From JANQQJ01 sp046290575 (GTDB lineage: Bacteria; Pseudomonadota; Alphaproteobacteria; SMXS01): DNA of 64,000 nt. How positions within the stretch are numbered: position 1 is the stretch's first letter; each line of letters opens with the position of its first letter. Under the pieces are notes generated by a model that saw only the letters and a list, made by a program, of their open reading frames with translations, had not been told where the DNA came from and did not search any database. The position numbers and the translations under genes were made by a program. The stretch covers positions 245,580 to 309,579 of the forward strand of contig JBKAGX010000003.1 of the NCBI GenBank assembly GCA_046290575.1, written 5' to 3'. Of the stretch, positions 41,971 through 50,364 are shown piece after piece.

Positions 41971-43479
41971 TTGACGGCCGAAAACAAGCTTTTCATCGGG
42001 GCGGGTGAGGCACCGCAGTATCTGGAGCTGTCACGCGCGAACCGCCACGGGCTAATCGCGGGGGCCACGGGTACCGGCAAGACCGTGACCCTGCAGATTA
42101 TGGCCGAAGCCTTCAGCCGCCGGGGCGTGCCCGTCTTTATGGCCGATGTGAAAGGCGACCTGTCTGGCATCAGCCAGCCGGGCGAGGCCAAGGATTTCCT
42201 CTTCAAGCGTGCCGAAACCATCGGCCTTGACGACTACGGCTTTGCGGCCTCACCGACAGTGTTCTGGGATATCTTCGGTGAGCAGGGCCACCCGATCCGC
42301 ACGACGATTTCCGAGATGGGGCCGCTGCTGCTCTCACGGCTCCTGGAGCTGAACGAGACGCAGGAAGGCGTCATGCACATCGCCTTCGAGGTTGCTGATG
42401 ACGAGGGGTTGCTGCTACTCGATCTCGACGATTTACGCTCCATGCTGACGTTTCTGACGGAGAATGCGAAGCAGATCCGCGCCGAATATGGCAACGTCTC
42501 CAGCGCGTCTGTCGGGGCCATCCAGCGCCGCCTTCTGACGCTCAAATCGCAAGGGGCAGAGAATTTCCTGGGCGAACCTGCGCTGAAACTCAATGACTTT
42601 ATGCGGACAACCTATGAGGGCCATGGCTTCATCAATGTGCTGGCGGCAAACAAGCTTATCGAAGCGCCCAAGCTCTACAGCACGGTCCTGCTCTGGCTCC
42701 TGTCGGAACTGTTTGAAGAACTGCCCGAAGTCGGTGATCCGGACAAGCCGAAGCTGGTGTTCTTCTTCGACGAAGCGCATCTGCTGTTTGATGATGCGCC
42801 CAAGGCGCTGGTCGACCGGATTACCCAGGTGGTCAGGCTGATCCGGTCCAAGGGTGTCGGGGTTTATTTTGTAACCCAGAACCCGCTTGATGTGCCTGAT
42901 GAGGTGCTGGGCCAGTTGGGCAATCGGGTACAGCATGCCCTGCGGGCCTATACACCGCGCGACCAGAAAGCCGTGCGCACAGCGGCTTCAACCTTCAGGC
43001 AGAATCCGAAGCTGGATACCGAAGAGGTGATCACCCAGCTGGGCGTGGGCGAGGCGCTGACCTCGTTTCTCGACCCGAAGGGAATTCCCGGCGTTGTGGA
43101 GCGGACGCTGATCCGGCCGCCGTCATCCAGGCTTGGTCCGGCGACAGAAGCTGAACGGACGGCCGTCATCGGTCGCAGCCCGGTTTCCGGCATTTATGAT
43201 GAAGCCGTCGACCGGGAATCCGCCCACGAAGTGCTGATGGCGCGGGCCGAGGAACTCGCGAAACGGCAGGAGGAGGCTGAAGCGCGCGAGGCTGCGGAGA
43301 AAGAGCGCGCCAAAGCAGAACGAGCGCGCAGCCGGACGACCAGCCGGCCCCGCAGCAGTGGAAGACGCTCGAACCGCCAAAGCATTGGCGAGGCATTCGG
43401 CAAATCGGTTGCGCGGTCTATCGGCAGCTCGCTCGGCCGCCGGCTCATTCGTGGCATTCTGGGATCGCTAAGCCGTTAG
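41971..43479 (+). CDS. HerA-like P-loop ATPase (DUF853)
   Basis: 502 residues with a TTG start 15 bases after phaZ. Walker A GATGTGKT at residues 31-38, Walker B LVFFFDEAHL with Asp267/Glu268, an FVTQNP sensor segment and R-finger region VQHALRAYTPRDQKAV. A charged coiled-coil and basic low-complexity tail (EEAEAREAAEKERAKAERAR, then RSRTTSRPRSS) ends the protein. HerA/FtsK-type translocase by family; role in this PHA operon unknown, perhaps just co-located. Confidence 0.88.
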   Translation: MTAENKLFIGAGEAPQYLELSRANRHGLIAGATGTGKTVTLQIMAEAFSRRGVPVFMADVKGDLSGISQPGEAKDFLFKRAETIGLDDYGFAASPTVFWDIFGEQGHPIRTTISEMGPLLLSRLLELNETQEGVMHIAFEVADDEGLLLLDLDDLRSMLTFLTENAKQIRAEYGNVSSASVGAIQRRLLTLKSQGAENFLGEPALKLNDFMRTTYEGHGFINVLAANKLIEAPKLYSTVLLWLLSELFEELPEVGDPDKPKLVFFFDEAHLLFDDAPKALVDRITQVVRLIRSKGVGVYFVTQNPLDVPDEVLGQLGNRVQHALRAYTPRDQKAVRTAASTFRQNPKLDTEEVITQLGVGEALTSFLDPKGIPGVVERTLIRPPSSRLGPATEAERTAVIGRSPVSGIYDEAVDRESAHEVLMARAEELAKRQEEAEAREAAEKERAKAERARSRTTSRPRSSGRRSNRQSIGEAFGKSVARSIGSSLGRRLIRGILGSLSR

Positions 43480-43612
43480 ACCGCTGCCTGCGCTTGTCGC
43501 AACCTGTTACTTTTACTAGTCTGATTTTCGCCAACAAAAGATGCGCGGTGCCAGTGAATGTGGGGGCACGCACCGCGGCTGTGTCCCCCTTATGCGTAAA
43601 GAGGGGCGGCCG

Positions 43613-44158
43613 ATGCCAACCGATATTGAGTTTCTTGTTCTGTTTGCCGAGGTCTCTGTGGCCTTTGTGGCATTCACGACCATCGTCGCGACCCTAAGGC
43701 AATCGATGATGGGGGCGCTTCGGCCTTTGCAATATCTGCTCTTTCGATTCTTCGTTGACGTCGGCCTGATGCATTTTCTCGTGGCGCTTATACCCGTTGG
43801 CCTTTTCTACATCTTGGAAGACGAAGTTAACGTCTGGCGTATTACCTCCTATTTCATTCTCGTGTTTACGGCCTGTTACATGCCGAACTATCTGGCCCGG
43901 CGCCGCCGGATCGATGCACCCGTCCCGTTGGTCAGTCTGATGACAATGGTCGGCTATGGTGTCGTATTGCTGATCATGGTGATTACTGTGACGGAGTGGT
44001 TCTGGCTGCCATCGCTAGCGACCACAACCATCTTTCTACTATGGGGCATGTGCAGCAATGTGGCGATTTTCGCGCTCTTCCTGGGCAGTTTTGTAAGCGT
44101 GGCAGATGGTGGTTCAGGCCGGCTGGAGGCCGAAGAGGCCGCGCATCTGAACCACTAG
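43613..44158 (+). CDS. Hypothetical multi-pass membrane protein
   Basis: 181 residues from the ATG at 43613 with AGAGGGG eight to ten bases upstream; two earlier ATGs are less likely. About five hydrophobic helices (AEVSVAFVAFTTIVATL, VGLMHFLVALIPVGLFYI, ITSYFILVFTACYMPNYL, MVGYGVVLLIMVITV, LATTTIFLLWGMCSNVAIFALF). No family recognised. Lies beside, and three bases from the end of, the RND transporter gene on the other strand. Confidence 0.65.
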   Translation: MPTDIEFLVLFAEVSVAFVAFTTIVATLRQSMMGALRPLQYLLFRFFVDVGLMHFLVALIPVGLFYILEDEVNVWRITSYFILVFTACYMPNYLARRRRIDAPVPLVSLMTMVGYGVVLLIMVITVTEWFWLPSLATTTIFLLWGMCSNVAIFALFLGSFVSVADGGSGRLEAEEAAHLNH

Positions 44159-44161
44159 ATT

Positions 44162-46492
44162 TTATTGCGCGGGCGCCACTTTCGTTTGGCTGGCGGGCTG
44201 TTTGTCTTTGTCGGCCAAGAGTAAAAGCGCTGGCAAGACCAGGAAGTCGACGACGAGGGCCACGGCGACGGTCAGCGCAACGAAGATGCCCAGATTGGCG
44301 TTGATCGCGAAGTCGGACCAGGCGAGGACTGAAAACCCGACAATCAGCACCGCTGCGGAAATCCACAGCGCTGACCCGACGGTCTGAAACGCATAGTGGA
44401 TCGCGGCTTCGACGCCGGCGCCCTGTTCGCGGCGGGCGCGCAGATATTTGCTGAGGAAATGCACGGTGAAGTCGACGATCAGGCCCAAAGAGGTGGCGGT
44501 CACCATGGCCGCATAAAGCCCGATCTCGCCAACCAGGGTCGTCCAGATTCCGAACGCGATCACTGGCGGCAGGAAATTGGGAATCAGGCTCAACATGCCC
44601 AGCTTGAAGCTGCGCAGCGCGGCCACCAGGCACAGTGATATCAGCACGATCGCAATGGCTGTGCCGATCATCATGCTCGACAGATTCCGTTGAGTGAGGA
44701 ACGCGAAGATGATGGTGGTGCCGCTGCCCGCACCGAACATTTCGGCAGGCAGGTTCTCTTCCATCCAGGCTTCTGCCCGCCATTTCACCTGCTTCATCTG
44801 GGTGCTGGTGATGTTGTCCATGGTCGCCATCACGCGCGTGGCGGATTTGGGCACATTGATCTGGTTGTTGAGATCGAGCCCATAGGGCAGTGACATTTCG
44901 TAAAGCAGCAGATATTGCGCTGCCAGTTCGCGGCTCTCCGGCAGACGGTAATACGCATCGTCATCGCCGTTCATGCTGCGATTCAGCCGTTTCATCACCG
45001 TGCCGAACTGCGAGACGTGGACGATTTCCGGCTGTTCCTGCAGCCAGGTCGAGAAGCGGTCCAGATGCATCAGATATTCAGGGTCCGCGATACCGCCTTC
45101 CTCACCCGAACTGAGCGAAAAGGCTACGTCGTAGATGCCTGGCAGGTTTTCCGAGATGTAGTCCGCGTCCTGCCGGAAGGAGATGTCGCGGCTGAGGAAT
45201 TCAACAAACCGGTCATTGATTGCCACGGTGGGAATCGATGACCCCAGAACCACGGCGACACCGAATACGCCCAGCAAAACCAGCTTGGGCTTTTTCACGA
45301 TCCGCTCGACAAGGCCAAACAGGGCCGCCTGTTCAAAGCCTTTGCCGATCTTGGGGCGCATGGGCAGCACGGCGACGAGTGCCGGCAGCAGCAGGACAGA
45401 GAAAATCCACGCAAATACAGCGCCGGTAGCCGAGATGTTGCCCAGATCCCTGAAAGGTGGGGCGTCCGAGAAATTAAGGCTCAGGAAGCCAATGGCGGTT
45501 GTCAGGCTGGTCAGCGCAACCGGTTCCATGTTGATCCGGACGCTCTCGACAATGGCGTCGTGACGGGATTTTCCCGCCCCCATTTCCTTGCCCATGGTGA
45601 CCAGCAGGTGGATCGCATCAGCCACGGCGACAGTGACGATGATGACGGCGACGGACCCCGATGCCGGTGTCAGCTTCACGCCGAGATAGAACCAGACGCC
45701 CATGGCCGTCAGCACGGATAGCAGCACGGTGATGATCGCGACGCCTGACGCGATAAAAGAGCGCAGCAGCAGCGCCATGCTGACGGCGAGGATCAGCACC
45801 ATCAGCGGAAACAGCGTCGCCAGGTCGCTTTGCGTGACGCGGAAGAACGCCAGGCTCATCATCAGCTGGCCGGTGGTAGAGAGCCTTATATCAGGGTGCG
45901 CTTCACGGAAATCGGCGGTGATCTCATCGACCTTGGGGACGATGACTTCCTGCATGTTGACGCCCTCTTCGGGCACCTCCAGCGTCGCGACTACCGAGGT
46001 GGCTGTACCGTCTTCGGAGATCGCACGGCGGAACAATTGCGGTTCGGCCATGGCAATGCGGCGGATTTCGGCGATCCGCTCCGGCGTCAGGTCGGTCCCC
46101 TCGGGTATCAGGTCATCGACCAGCAGGTCGTCTTCTTCGGCACGGGTGTGCTGGTAATTGCTGAGCGAGTCGACCCGGACCACATAGGGGATCTGCCACG
46201 CCATCTCCGTCAGCTCCTGGATCGATTCCAGATGCGCCGGCGTGAACATGTCGGTGCCGTCTTGCGGCTTGAGTACGAAGCTGATGACGTCGGCGGCCAC
46301 ATAGGTCCGCTCCATCATCTCATGCGCGAGGAGGTCCGGATTCTGGGCGTCGAAGAAGACCCGGTAATCGTTGGAAAAGGCCCGATACTGGTTGCCCGCC
46401 GCGCCCCAGAGGGCCAGCCCCAGCACCACCGGCAAGACAATCCAGCGCCAGCGGATCACCCACCGGGCATATGACACATAGAGATCGTTCAC
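44162..46492 (-). CDS. RND/MMPL superfamily transporter
   Basis: 776 residues from the GTG at 46492, where GAGGG precedes; a TTG six codons earlier has no site. Two related halves, each one helix, a large periplasmic loop and a bundle of five helices: first helix WIVLPVVLGLALWG, bundle with SVAVIIVTVAVADAIHL (D-A-I-H is the family proton-relay signature) and the second-half counterpart SLGLIVDFTVHFLSKYLRA. Exports lipids or hydrophobic compounds by family; HpnN-like hopanoid use is possible but not shown. Thioesterase gene follows upstream on the same strand. Confidence 0.9.
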   Translation of the reverse strand: MNDLYVSYARWVIRWRWIVLPVVLGLALWGAAGNQYRAFSNDYRVFFDAQNPDLLAHEMMERTYVAADVISFVLKPQDGTDMFTPAHLESIQELTEMAWQIPYVVRVDSLSNYQHTRAEEDDLLVDDLIPEGTDLTPERIAEIRRIAMAEPQLFRRAISEDGTATSVVATLEVPEEGVNMQEVIVPKVDEITADFREAHPDIRLSTTGQLMMSLAFFRVTQSDLATLFPLMVLILAVSMALLLRSFIASGVAIITVLLSVLTAMGVWFYLGVKLTPASGSVAVIIVTVAVADAIHLLVTMGKEMGAGKSRHDAIVESVRINMEPVALTSLTTAIGFLSLNFSDAPPFRDLGNISATGAVFAWIFSVLLLPALVAVLPMRPKIGKGFEQAALFGLVERIVKKPKLVLLGVFGVAVVLGSSIPTVAINDRFVEFLSRDISFRQDADYISENLPGIYDVAFSLSSGEEGGIADPEYLMHLDRFSTWLQEQPEIVHVSQFGTVMKRLNRSMNGDDDAYYRLPESRELAAQYLLLYEMSLPYGLDLNNQINVPKSATRVMATMDNITSTQMKQVKWRAEAWMEENLPAEMFGAGSGTTIIFAFLTQRNLSSMMIGTAIAIVLISLCLVAALRSFKLGMLSLIPNFLPPVIAFGIWTTLVGEIGLYAAMVTATSLGLIVDFTVHFLSKYLRARREQGAGVEAAIHYAFQTVGSALWISAAVLIVGFSVLAWSDFAINANLGIFVALTVAVALVVDFLVLPALLLLADKDKQPASQTKVAPAQ

Positions 46493-46537
46493 GAAACGAC
46501 CCTCGCACAAAAAGGGTCATGCGCGCTAGCGGCGAGG

Positions 46538-47446
46538 TTAGGCCAGCTCGGGGTGGGAGTGCTCTTCCATGGCCTTGCGCATGTTGGGCGGAAAGGGCAC
46601 GGCCTTGCGCTGGGCGATGTTGAAGCCGAGCCCGACGCTGGCATTGATCGCAACCAGCGCGCCCGTATTGGCGTTGAAGCTCCAGTTCCGGAATTGCACC
46701 AGCTTTTCGCGTACCTCGACATTGGTCGAGTGGGTGACGATCTCGTCGCCGATACGCGGCACTTCAACGACCACCTGGCGGCTTTCCATGGTCGCGATCC
46801 CGAGTTTTTCGTCCCGGTCCGCCGAACGCTTCTGGCCCTCGAATTTGATCGGCAGGCTCATGAACGCGATGGATTTGCCGTCCGAAAGGTCCAGAAAACC
46901 ATCAGCGCCGCAGTCCTTTTCCTCAATCATATGCGGATCGAAGCGGACGGGGATCTCCAGCCGCTCCATGTCGGCCAGCGTCAGATCTGCGCGCATAGGG
47001 TCCAGGTTCAGGCTGCGCGGTTTGCCGTGATCGGGCCAGTCGACGTTAAGCGTGTGGGCACTGGTAACAAAATCGTCGGGCAGCTTCAGCGGTGAGCGGT
47101 CGGCGCGCGTCGCCAAGGTCGCCACATTGCGGAACGTGGCAGACAGGTCGCCAGTCTCCGTGTTGAACAGTTCCAGGTAGAGCGTCAACGCGTTGGGGGT
47201 GGCATCCAGCACACCAGCGCGGACCGCCAGCGGTGCGCCTTCCAGCTGTTCGCGGTAATGCCTTGTATAGGTGTCGGTTACGGTCAGGACCGCCCCGCGA
47301 TCCTGCAGTGCAGCCTCATTAAGGCCCAGTGCCGCCGCCAGCGTGTTGGTCGCCGTTGCGGCCTTCATCGCGTAGATGCGGACATTCATATGGCCAAGAT
47401 TATCGATATGCGCGGGCTCGACCCGGCCTTCATAGAATATCTTCAT
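46538..47446 (-). CDS. Two-domain hot-dog acyl-CoA thioesterase
   Basis: 302 residues: hot-dog domain one with HIDNLGHMNVRIYAMKAATAT (D-x-x-G-H-M-N thioesterase pattern) and TDTYTRHYREQL, domain two from about residue 165 with SLPIKFEG and NWSFNANTGALVAINASVGLGFN. Hydrolyses or transfers acyl-CoA; 4-hydroxybenzoyl-CoA-type fold. Same strand as and 45 bases upstream of the RND gene, so possibly one operon for a lipid acid made from CoA and exported. Confidence 0.82.
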   Translation of the reverse strand: MKIFYEGRVEPAHIDNLGHMNVRIYAMKAATATNTLAAALGLNEAALQDRGAVLTVTDTYTRHYREQLEGAPLAVRAGVLDATPNALTLYLELFNTETGDLSATFRNVATLATRADRSPLKLPDDFVTSAHTLNVDWPDHGKPRSLNLDPMRADLTLADMERLEIPVRFDPHMIEEKDCGADGFLDLSDGKSIAFMSLPIKFEGQKRSADRDEKLGIATMESRQVVVEVPRIGDEIVTHSTNVEVREKLVQFRNWSFNANTGALVAINASVGLGFNIAQRKAVPFPPNMRKAMEEHSHPELA

Positions 47447-47565
47447 GGGAACAGTCGTTCGGTTGGTCTGGATGTGATGCTCTGACTAACCACACAGATT
47501 AACGAAGTCTATCGTCTTTTGACCCTGATCGGTCCTGCACTCACGTTCTTGCGACAAGCCCCAAG

Positions 47566-47660
47566 TGCTGCGTAGGGCGACGGAGCACTCCAGAACCGGC
47601 TTTGCCGTTGGTACGCCTCTGGATAGCGTCACCCGGCTCAAAGGCCGGGTTCGCAATGAC
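47566..47660. repeat. Palindromic intergenic repeat
   Basis: CCCGGCtcaaagGCCGGG hairpin (47632-47649) inside a longer dyad: CTCCAGAACCGGC...CGCCTCTGGA and GTCACCCGG...CGCAATGAC. The text AGCACTCCAGAACCGG and GGTTCGCAATGAC belong to widespread bacterial repeat families. It lies between the Crp gene end and the thioesterase start. Confidence 0.7.
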
Positions 47661-47679
47661 GGAGAAGATAACTGTCTGT

Positions 47680-48387
47680 TCAATCCCACTCGTCGGCAAT
47701 GTCTTCCAGCGGTTCCAGATTTGTAACCCTGATGGCGCCGCGTGTCAGCACCACCAGCCCTTCTTCGGACCAGAGCCGGAGTTGCCGATTCACGTTTTCG
47801 CGGGACAAGGCGACATAGTTGCCCAGTTCGCTCTGGCTCATCCTCAGTTTGACGCTGCCGTCAGGCTCACGGTCGCCGTGCGAATCCAGCATGCGGAGCA
47901 GTCCCTTGGCGAGGCGGGGGGCCATCGCCAGTGTTGCTTGATCCTGAACCAGCGCATTGGTGGTTCGCAAGCGCCCGCACAGGGTCTGGATGATCTTCAG
48001 CGCGGCATCGGTGTGCTGGGCCAGCCAGGGCAGGAGGTCGCGGCGGTGCAGGATCATGACGTCCGTACGCTCGACGGCAGACACGGTCGCTGCGCGCGGG
48101 CCGCCATCCAGCATGGCGACCTCGCCGGCGATATTGCCCTTGTCGATATAGTCCAGCAGCGTCTCCTTACCGCCGATCGACATAACGCTGACCTTCAGCC
48201 GGCCAGACAGGACAATCATCATGCTGTCGCCGTCGTCACCTTCTTCAAAAACTGTCTGGCGGGGTGAAAACCGACGTGTAACGCCGAACTCCAGCAGGGC
48301 TGCCAGTTCATCCGCGTCGACGGCTTTGAGAATCGAGTCGTCTGGCAGGAGTTCATAAATGTCGGACGTGATGCGCATGTGTCCCAT
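47680..48387 (-). CDS. Crp/Fnr family transcriptional regulator
   Basis: 235 residues. N-terminal cyclic-nucleotide-type beta barrel (FSPRQTVFEEGDDGDSMMIVLSGRLKVSV, GKGNIAGEVAMLDGG-like), then a dimer helix, then a winged HTH around MSQSELGNYVALSRENVNRQLRLW. No cysteine cluster of the FNR type is present, so the effector is unknown. Two nearby ATGs at 48387 and 48378. A plus-strand structured RNA candidate begins only about 55 bases upstream on the opposite strand. Confidence 0.92.
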   Translation of the reverse strand: MGHMRITSDIYELLPDDSILKAVDADELAALLEFGVTRRFSPRQTVFEEGDDGDSMMIVLSGRLKVSVMSIGGKETLLDYIDKGNIAGEVAMLDGGPRAATVSAVERTDVMILHRRDLLPWLAQHTDAALKIIQTLCGRLRTTNALVQDQATLAMAPRLAKGLLRMLDSHGDREPDGSVKLRMSQSELGNYVALSRENVNRQLRLWSEEGLVVLTRGAIRVTNLEPLEDIADEWD

Positions 48388-48439
48388 CCATTCGGCTGCG
48401 CGCCAGTTGGGAACACATTAGCAAATAATTCAGGGATTG

Positions 48440-48574
48440 GATGGCCTGTGTGCTGCGCATCACGCAGGCTGGCGTGAAGCCTTGCTATCCTGGCTGCTAA
48501 TCCCAGGGGCTTCACCGGCCTTCCCATCGGTAAGCCATGTTCTGACTGAGCCCCATTTTGGGGCTCTTTTTTTT
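48440..48574 (+). ncRNA. Candidate structured small RNA with own terminator
   Basis: No plus-strand gene lies upstream, yet the region ends in a textbook plus-strand terminator. Two further hairpins precede it: 48444-48469 (nine pairs, one G-U, loop CTGCGCAT) and 48474-48515 (GTGAAGCC/GGCTTCAC with an inner CCTGG/CCAGG and a seven-base bulge). Between this and the terminator is a pyrimidine-rich CCTTCCC stretch able to pair with Shine-Dalgarno sites. The exact 5' end is not known; no family was recognised. Confidence 0.5.
48548..48574 (+). terminator. Rho-independent terminator on plus strand
   Basis: GAGCCCC / GGGGCTC with loop ATTTT, then eight T residues (48567-48574). The T-run follows on the plus strand only, so it terminates rightward transcription, for which there is no coding gene. 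Confidence 0.9.
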
Positions 48575-48575
48575 C

Positions 48576-48752
48576 TTAGCTTCCCATTAATCCGATGAGG
48601 AGCGCCACCAGGACAATGACAATCAGCAGGCCGATGAACATGGTTCGTTGTCTGCCGGTCCTTAGGGTGATGTTACCGGCGCGGGCCTTGGTTCCGTCCA
48701 GATCGGTAGGTTTCTTTTTGGGGTCAGGGGCGTGTTTGTCGTTTTCAGTCAT
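48576..48752 (-). CDS. Small single-helix membrane protein
   Basis: 58 residues from the ATG at 48752. Highly charged N-terminal half (TENDKHAPDPKKKPTDLDG) and one C-terminal membrane helix MFIGLLIVIVLVALLIGLMGS, so probably an inner-membrane peptide with N-in topology. No family recognised and no good ribosome site, so it could also be spurious; the hydrophobic helix is clean and argues for a real gene. Confidence 0.5.
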   Translation of the reverse strand: MTENDKHAPDPKKKPTDLDGTKARAGNITLRTGRQRTMFIGLLIVIVLVALLIGLMGS

Positions 48753-48979
48753 GTTAACTGAACGTCGTCGGCGGCTTTTGGTTCCAGCAGGGGGGTCAAA
48801 TACCCAATGACAGAAACCTTCACACATGACTTTTACGGTTGAGGTGGTTAGACTGTGTTAGCGTGGCGGCGTCTTGGGGAATCGGGGCGTCGGCGCGCCG
48901 CTGTCTTTCGCTGGGTTTTGAAGGATACGCGGTCCTGAGATATCGTCTTTCGATAGTTTCAGATTTCAGAGGAGGCCAC

Positions 48980-50353
48980 ATGCCGCAAAAAACAGTCTAT
49001 TCGGCGTTCGAAGATGGCAGCGATGCGCGGACAGCGGGGAGGGCCGTTCTGGATACGGACCGCTACACGTCACCGGACTACATGGCGCGGGAGTGGGAGC
49101 GGGTCTGGTCAAAAACGTGGCTGCTGGCCGGGCTGGAGTCCGACATTCGCGAGCCGGGGGATTATTTCCTGTTCGAGCTGGGCCGGGAGTCGGTGATCGT
49201 GGTGCGTACCGAAGACGGCGGTGTTGCTGCGCTGTATGACGCGTGTCAGCACCGGGGCAACAAGCTGATTGTCAGCAAGCATGGCTCGGTCACTGCGTTT
49301 ACCTGTCCCTATCATGGCTGGACCTACGCGCTGGACGGCACGCTGAAACATGTGCCGGACGAAGAGCGATTTAGCCAAGGGGTGCCCTGCGACGAACTGT
49401 CGCTGACGCCGGTTAAAGTTGAAATCTGGGCCGGGATCGTCTGGATCAATATGGATCCGAATGCGGCACCGTTGCGCAGTTTCCTCGGCACTGTCATGGA
49501 TACGCTGGAGCCGTTTCATATCGAAAACATGGTGCTGGTCCAGGACCAGACTGTGATGCTCGATGCCAACTGGAAAACGGTGATCGACAATTTCAACGAG
49601 CAGTATCACGTCGACTTCATTCACCCGCAGCATGCCAGCATGGTTGATTGCTGCGACGCGGAGAATGAGCTTTGGCCCTATGGTCACCGGCGGGTGCTGG
49701 TTGAAGGCTATGTCACGAATCCGCGTTATGGCGAACCGGAAGAGGTGCCGCCTATTCTTGATGCGATGATCCGGCCGCTGGGCATGGATCCGGCGGACTT
49801 CAAAGGCCGGGTGCCTGAGGTTCGCGAAGCGGTTCAGAAGCGCAAGCGAGAACTGGGCGACGAGCTGGGGTTCAGCTACGCCGAGTTTACGGACGATCAG
49901 GTTTCGGATGTCTGGCAGTACGACCTGTTCCCAAACATCATTGCGACCATCAAAGCGGAGACGTTGTGGATCATGCGGCCCCGCCCGCATCCGACAGATC
50001 CCAACAAGTGCTTCTTTGACAAGATCAGCCTGGAAATTCCCAGCGCGACCGCGTGCGATCCCGACAGGGGCCTCAGCCTGGTTGGGGACCCGAATGCCGC
50101 CGTCGATCTGGAAGGCGAGCGCCCCGAACACGAACTGTTCGACCAGGAAGATGTAATTGCCGGGAAGAACTCAATGACGATCACCATCGATCAGGACATC
50201 CACTATCTGCGTGACATGCAGGCTGGTATGCATTCCGCCGGGTTCAAGCGCGCCTGGCTGAATGACGATGAATCCCGGGTGCAGCATTTCCACGACTGGC
50301 TGGATGTGTGGATGGAGGGCAACCCGCTCGCCAAGCTGAGATCGGTTGCCTAG
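48980..50353 (+). CDS. Rieske non-heme iron oxygenase, alpha subunit
   Basis: 457 residues from the ATG at 48980, with GAGGAGG seven bases upstream; a 47-codon extension is rejected. Hydroxylates or demethylates an aromatic, terpenoid or steroid substrate. Rieske [2Fe-2S] ligands Cys89-x-His91 and Cys109-x2-His112 (DACQHRGNK, TCPYHGWTY). Catalytic iron ligands His210 and His215 (NEQYHVDFIH), with an Asp around 404-406 (TIDQDIHYL). Differs clearly from the two downstream paralogues. No beta subunit, ferredoxin or reductase nearby. Confidence 0.93.
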   Translation: MPQKTVYSAFEDGSDARTAGRAVLDTDRYTSPDYMAREWERVWSKTWLLAGLESDIREPGDYFLFELGRESVIVVRTEDGGVAALYDACQHRGNKLIVSKHGSVTAFTCPYHGWTYALDGTLKHVPDEERFSQGVPCDELSLTPVKVEIWAGIVWINMDPNAAPLRSFLGTVMDTLEPFHIENMVLVQDQTVMLDANWKTVIDNFNEQYHVDFIHPQHASMVDCCDAENELWPYGHRRVLVEGYVTNPRYGEPEEVPPILDAMIRPLGMDPADFKGRVPEVREAVQKRKRELGDELGFSYAEFTDDQVSDVWQYDLFPNIIATIKAETLWIMRPRPHPTDPNKCFFDKISLEIPSATACDPDRGLSLVGDPNAAVDLEGERPEHELFDQEDVIAGKNSMTITIDQDIHYLRDMQAGMHSAGFKRAWLNDDESRVQHFHDWLDVWMEGNPLAKLRSVA

Positions 50354-50364
50354 AGCTGCTGCCC

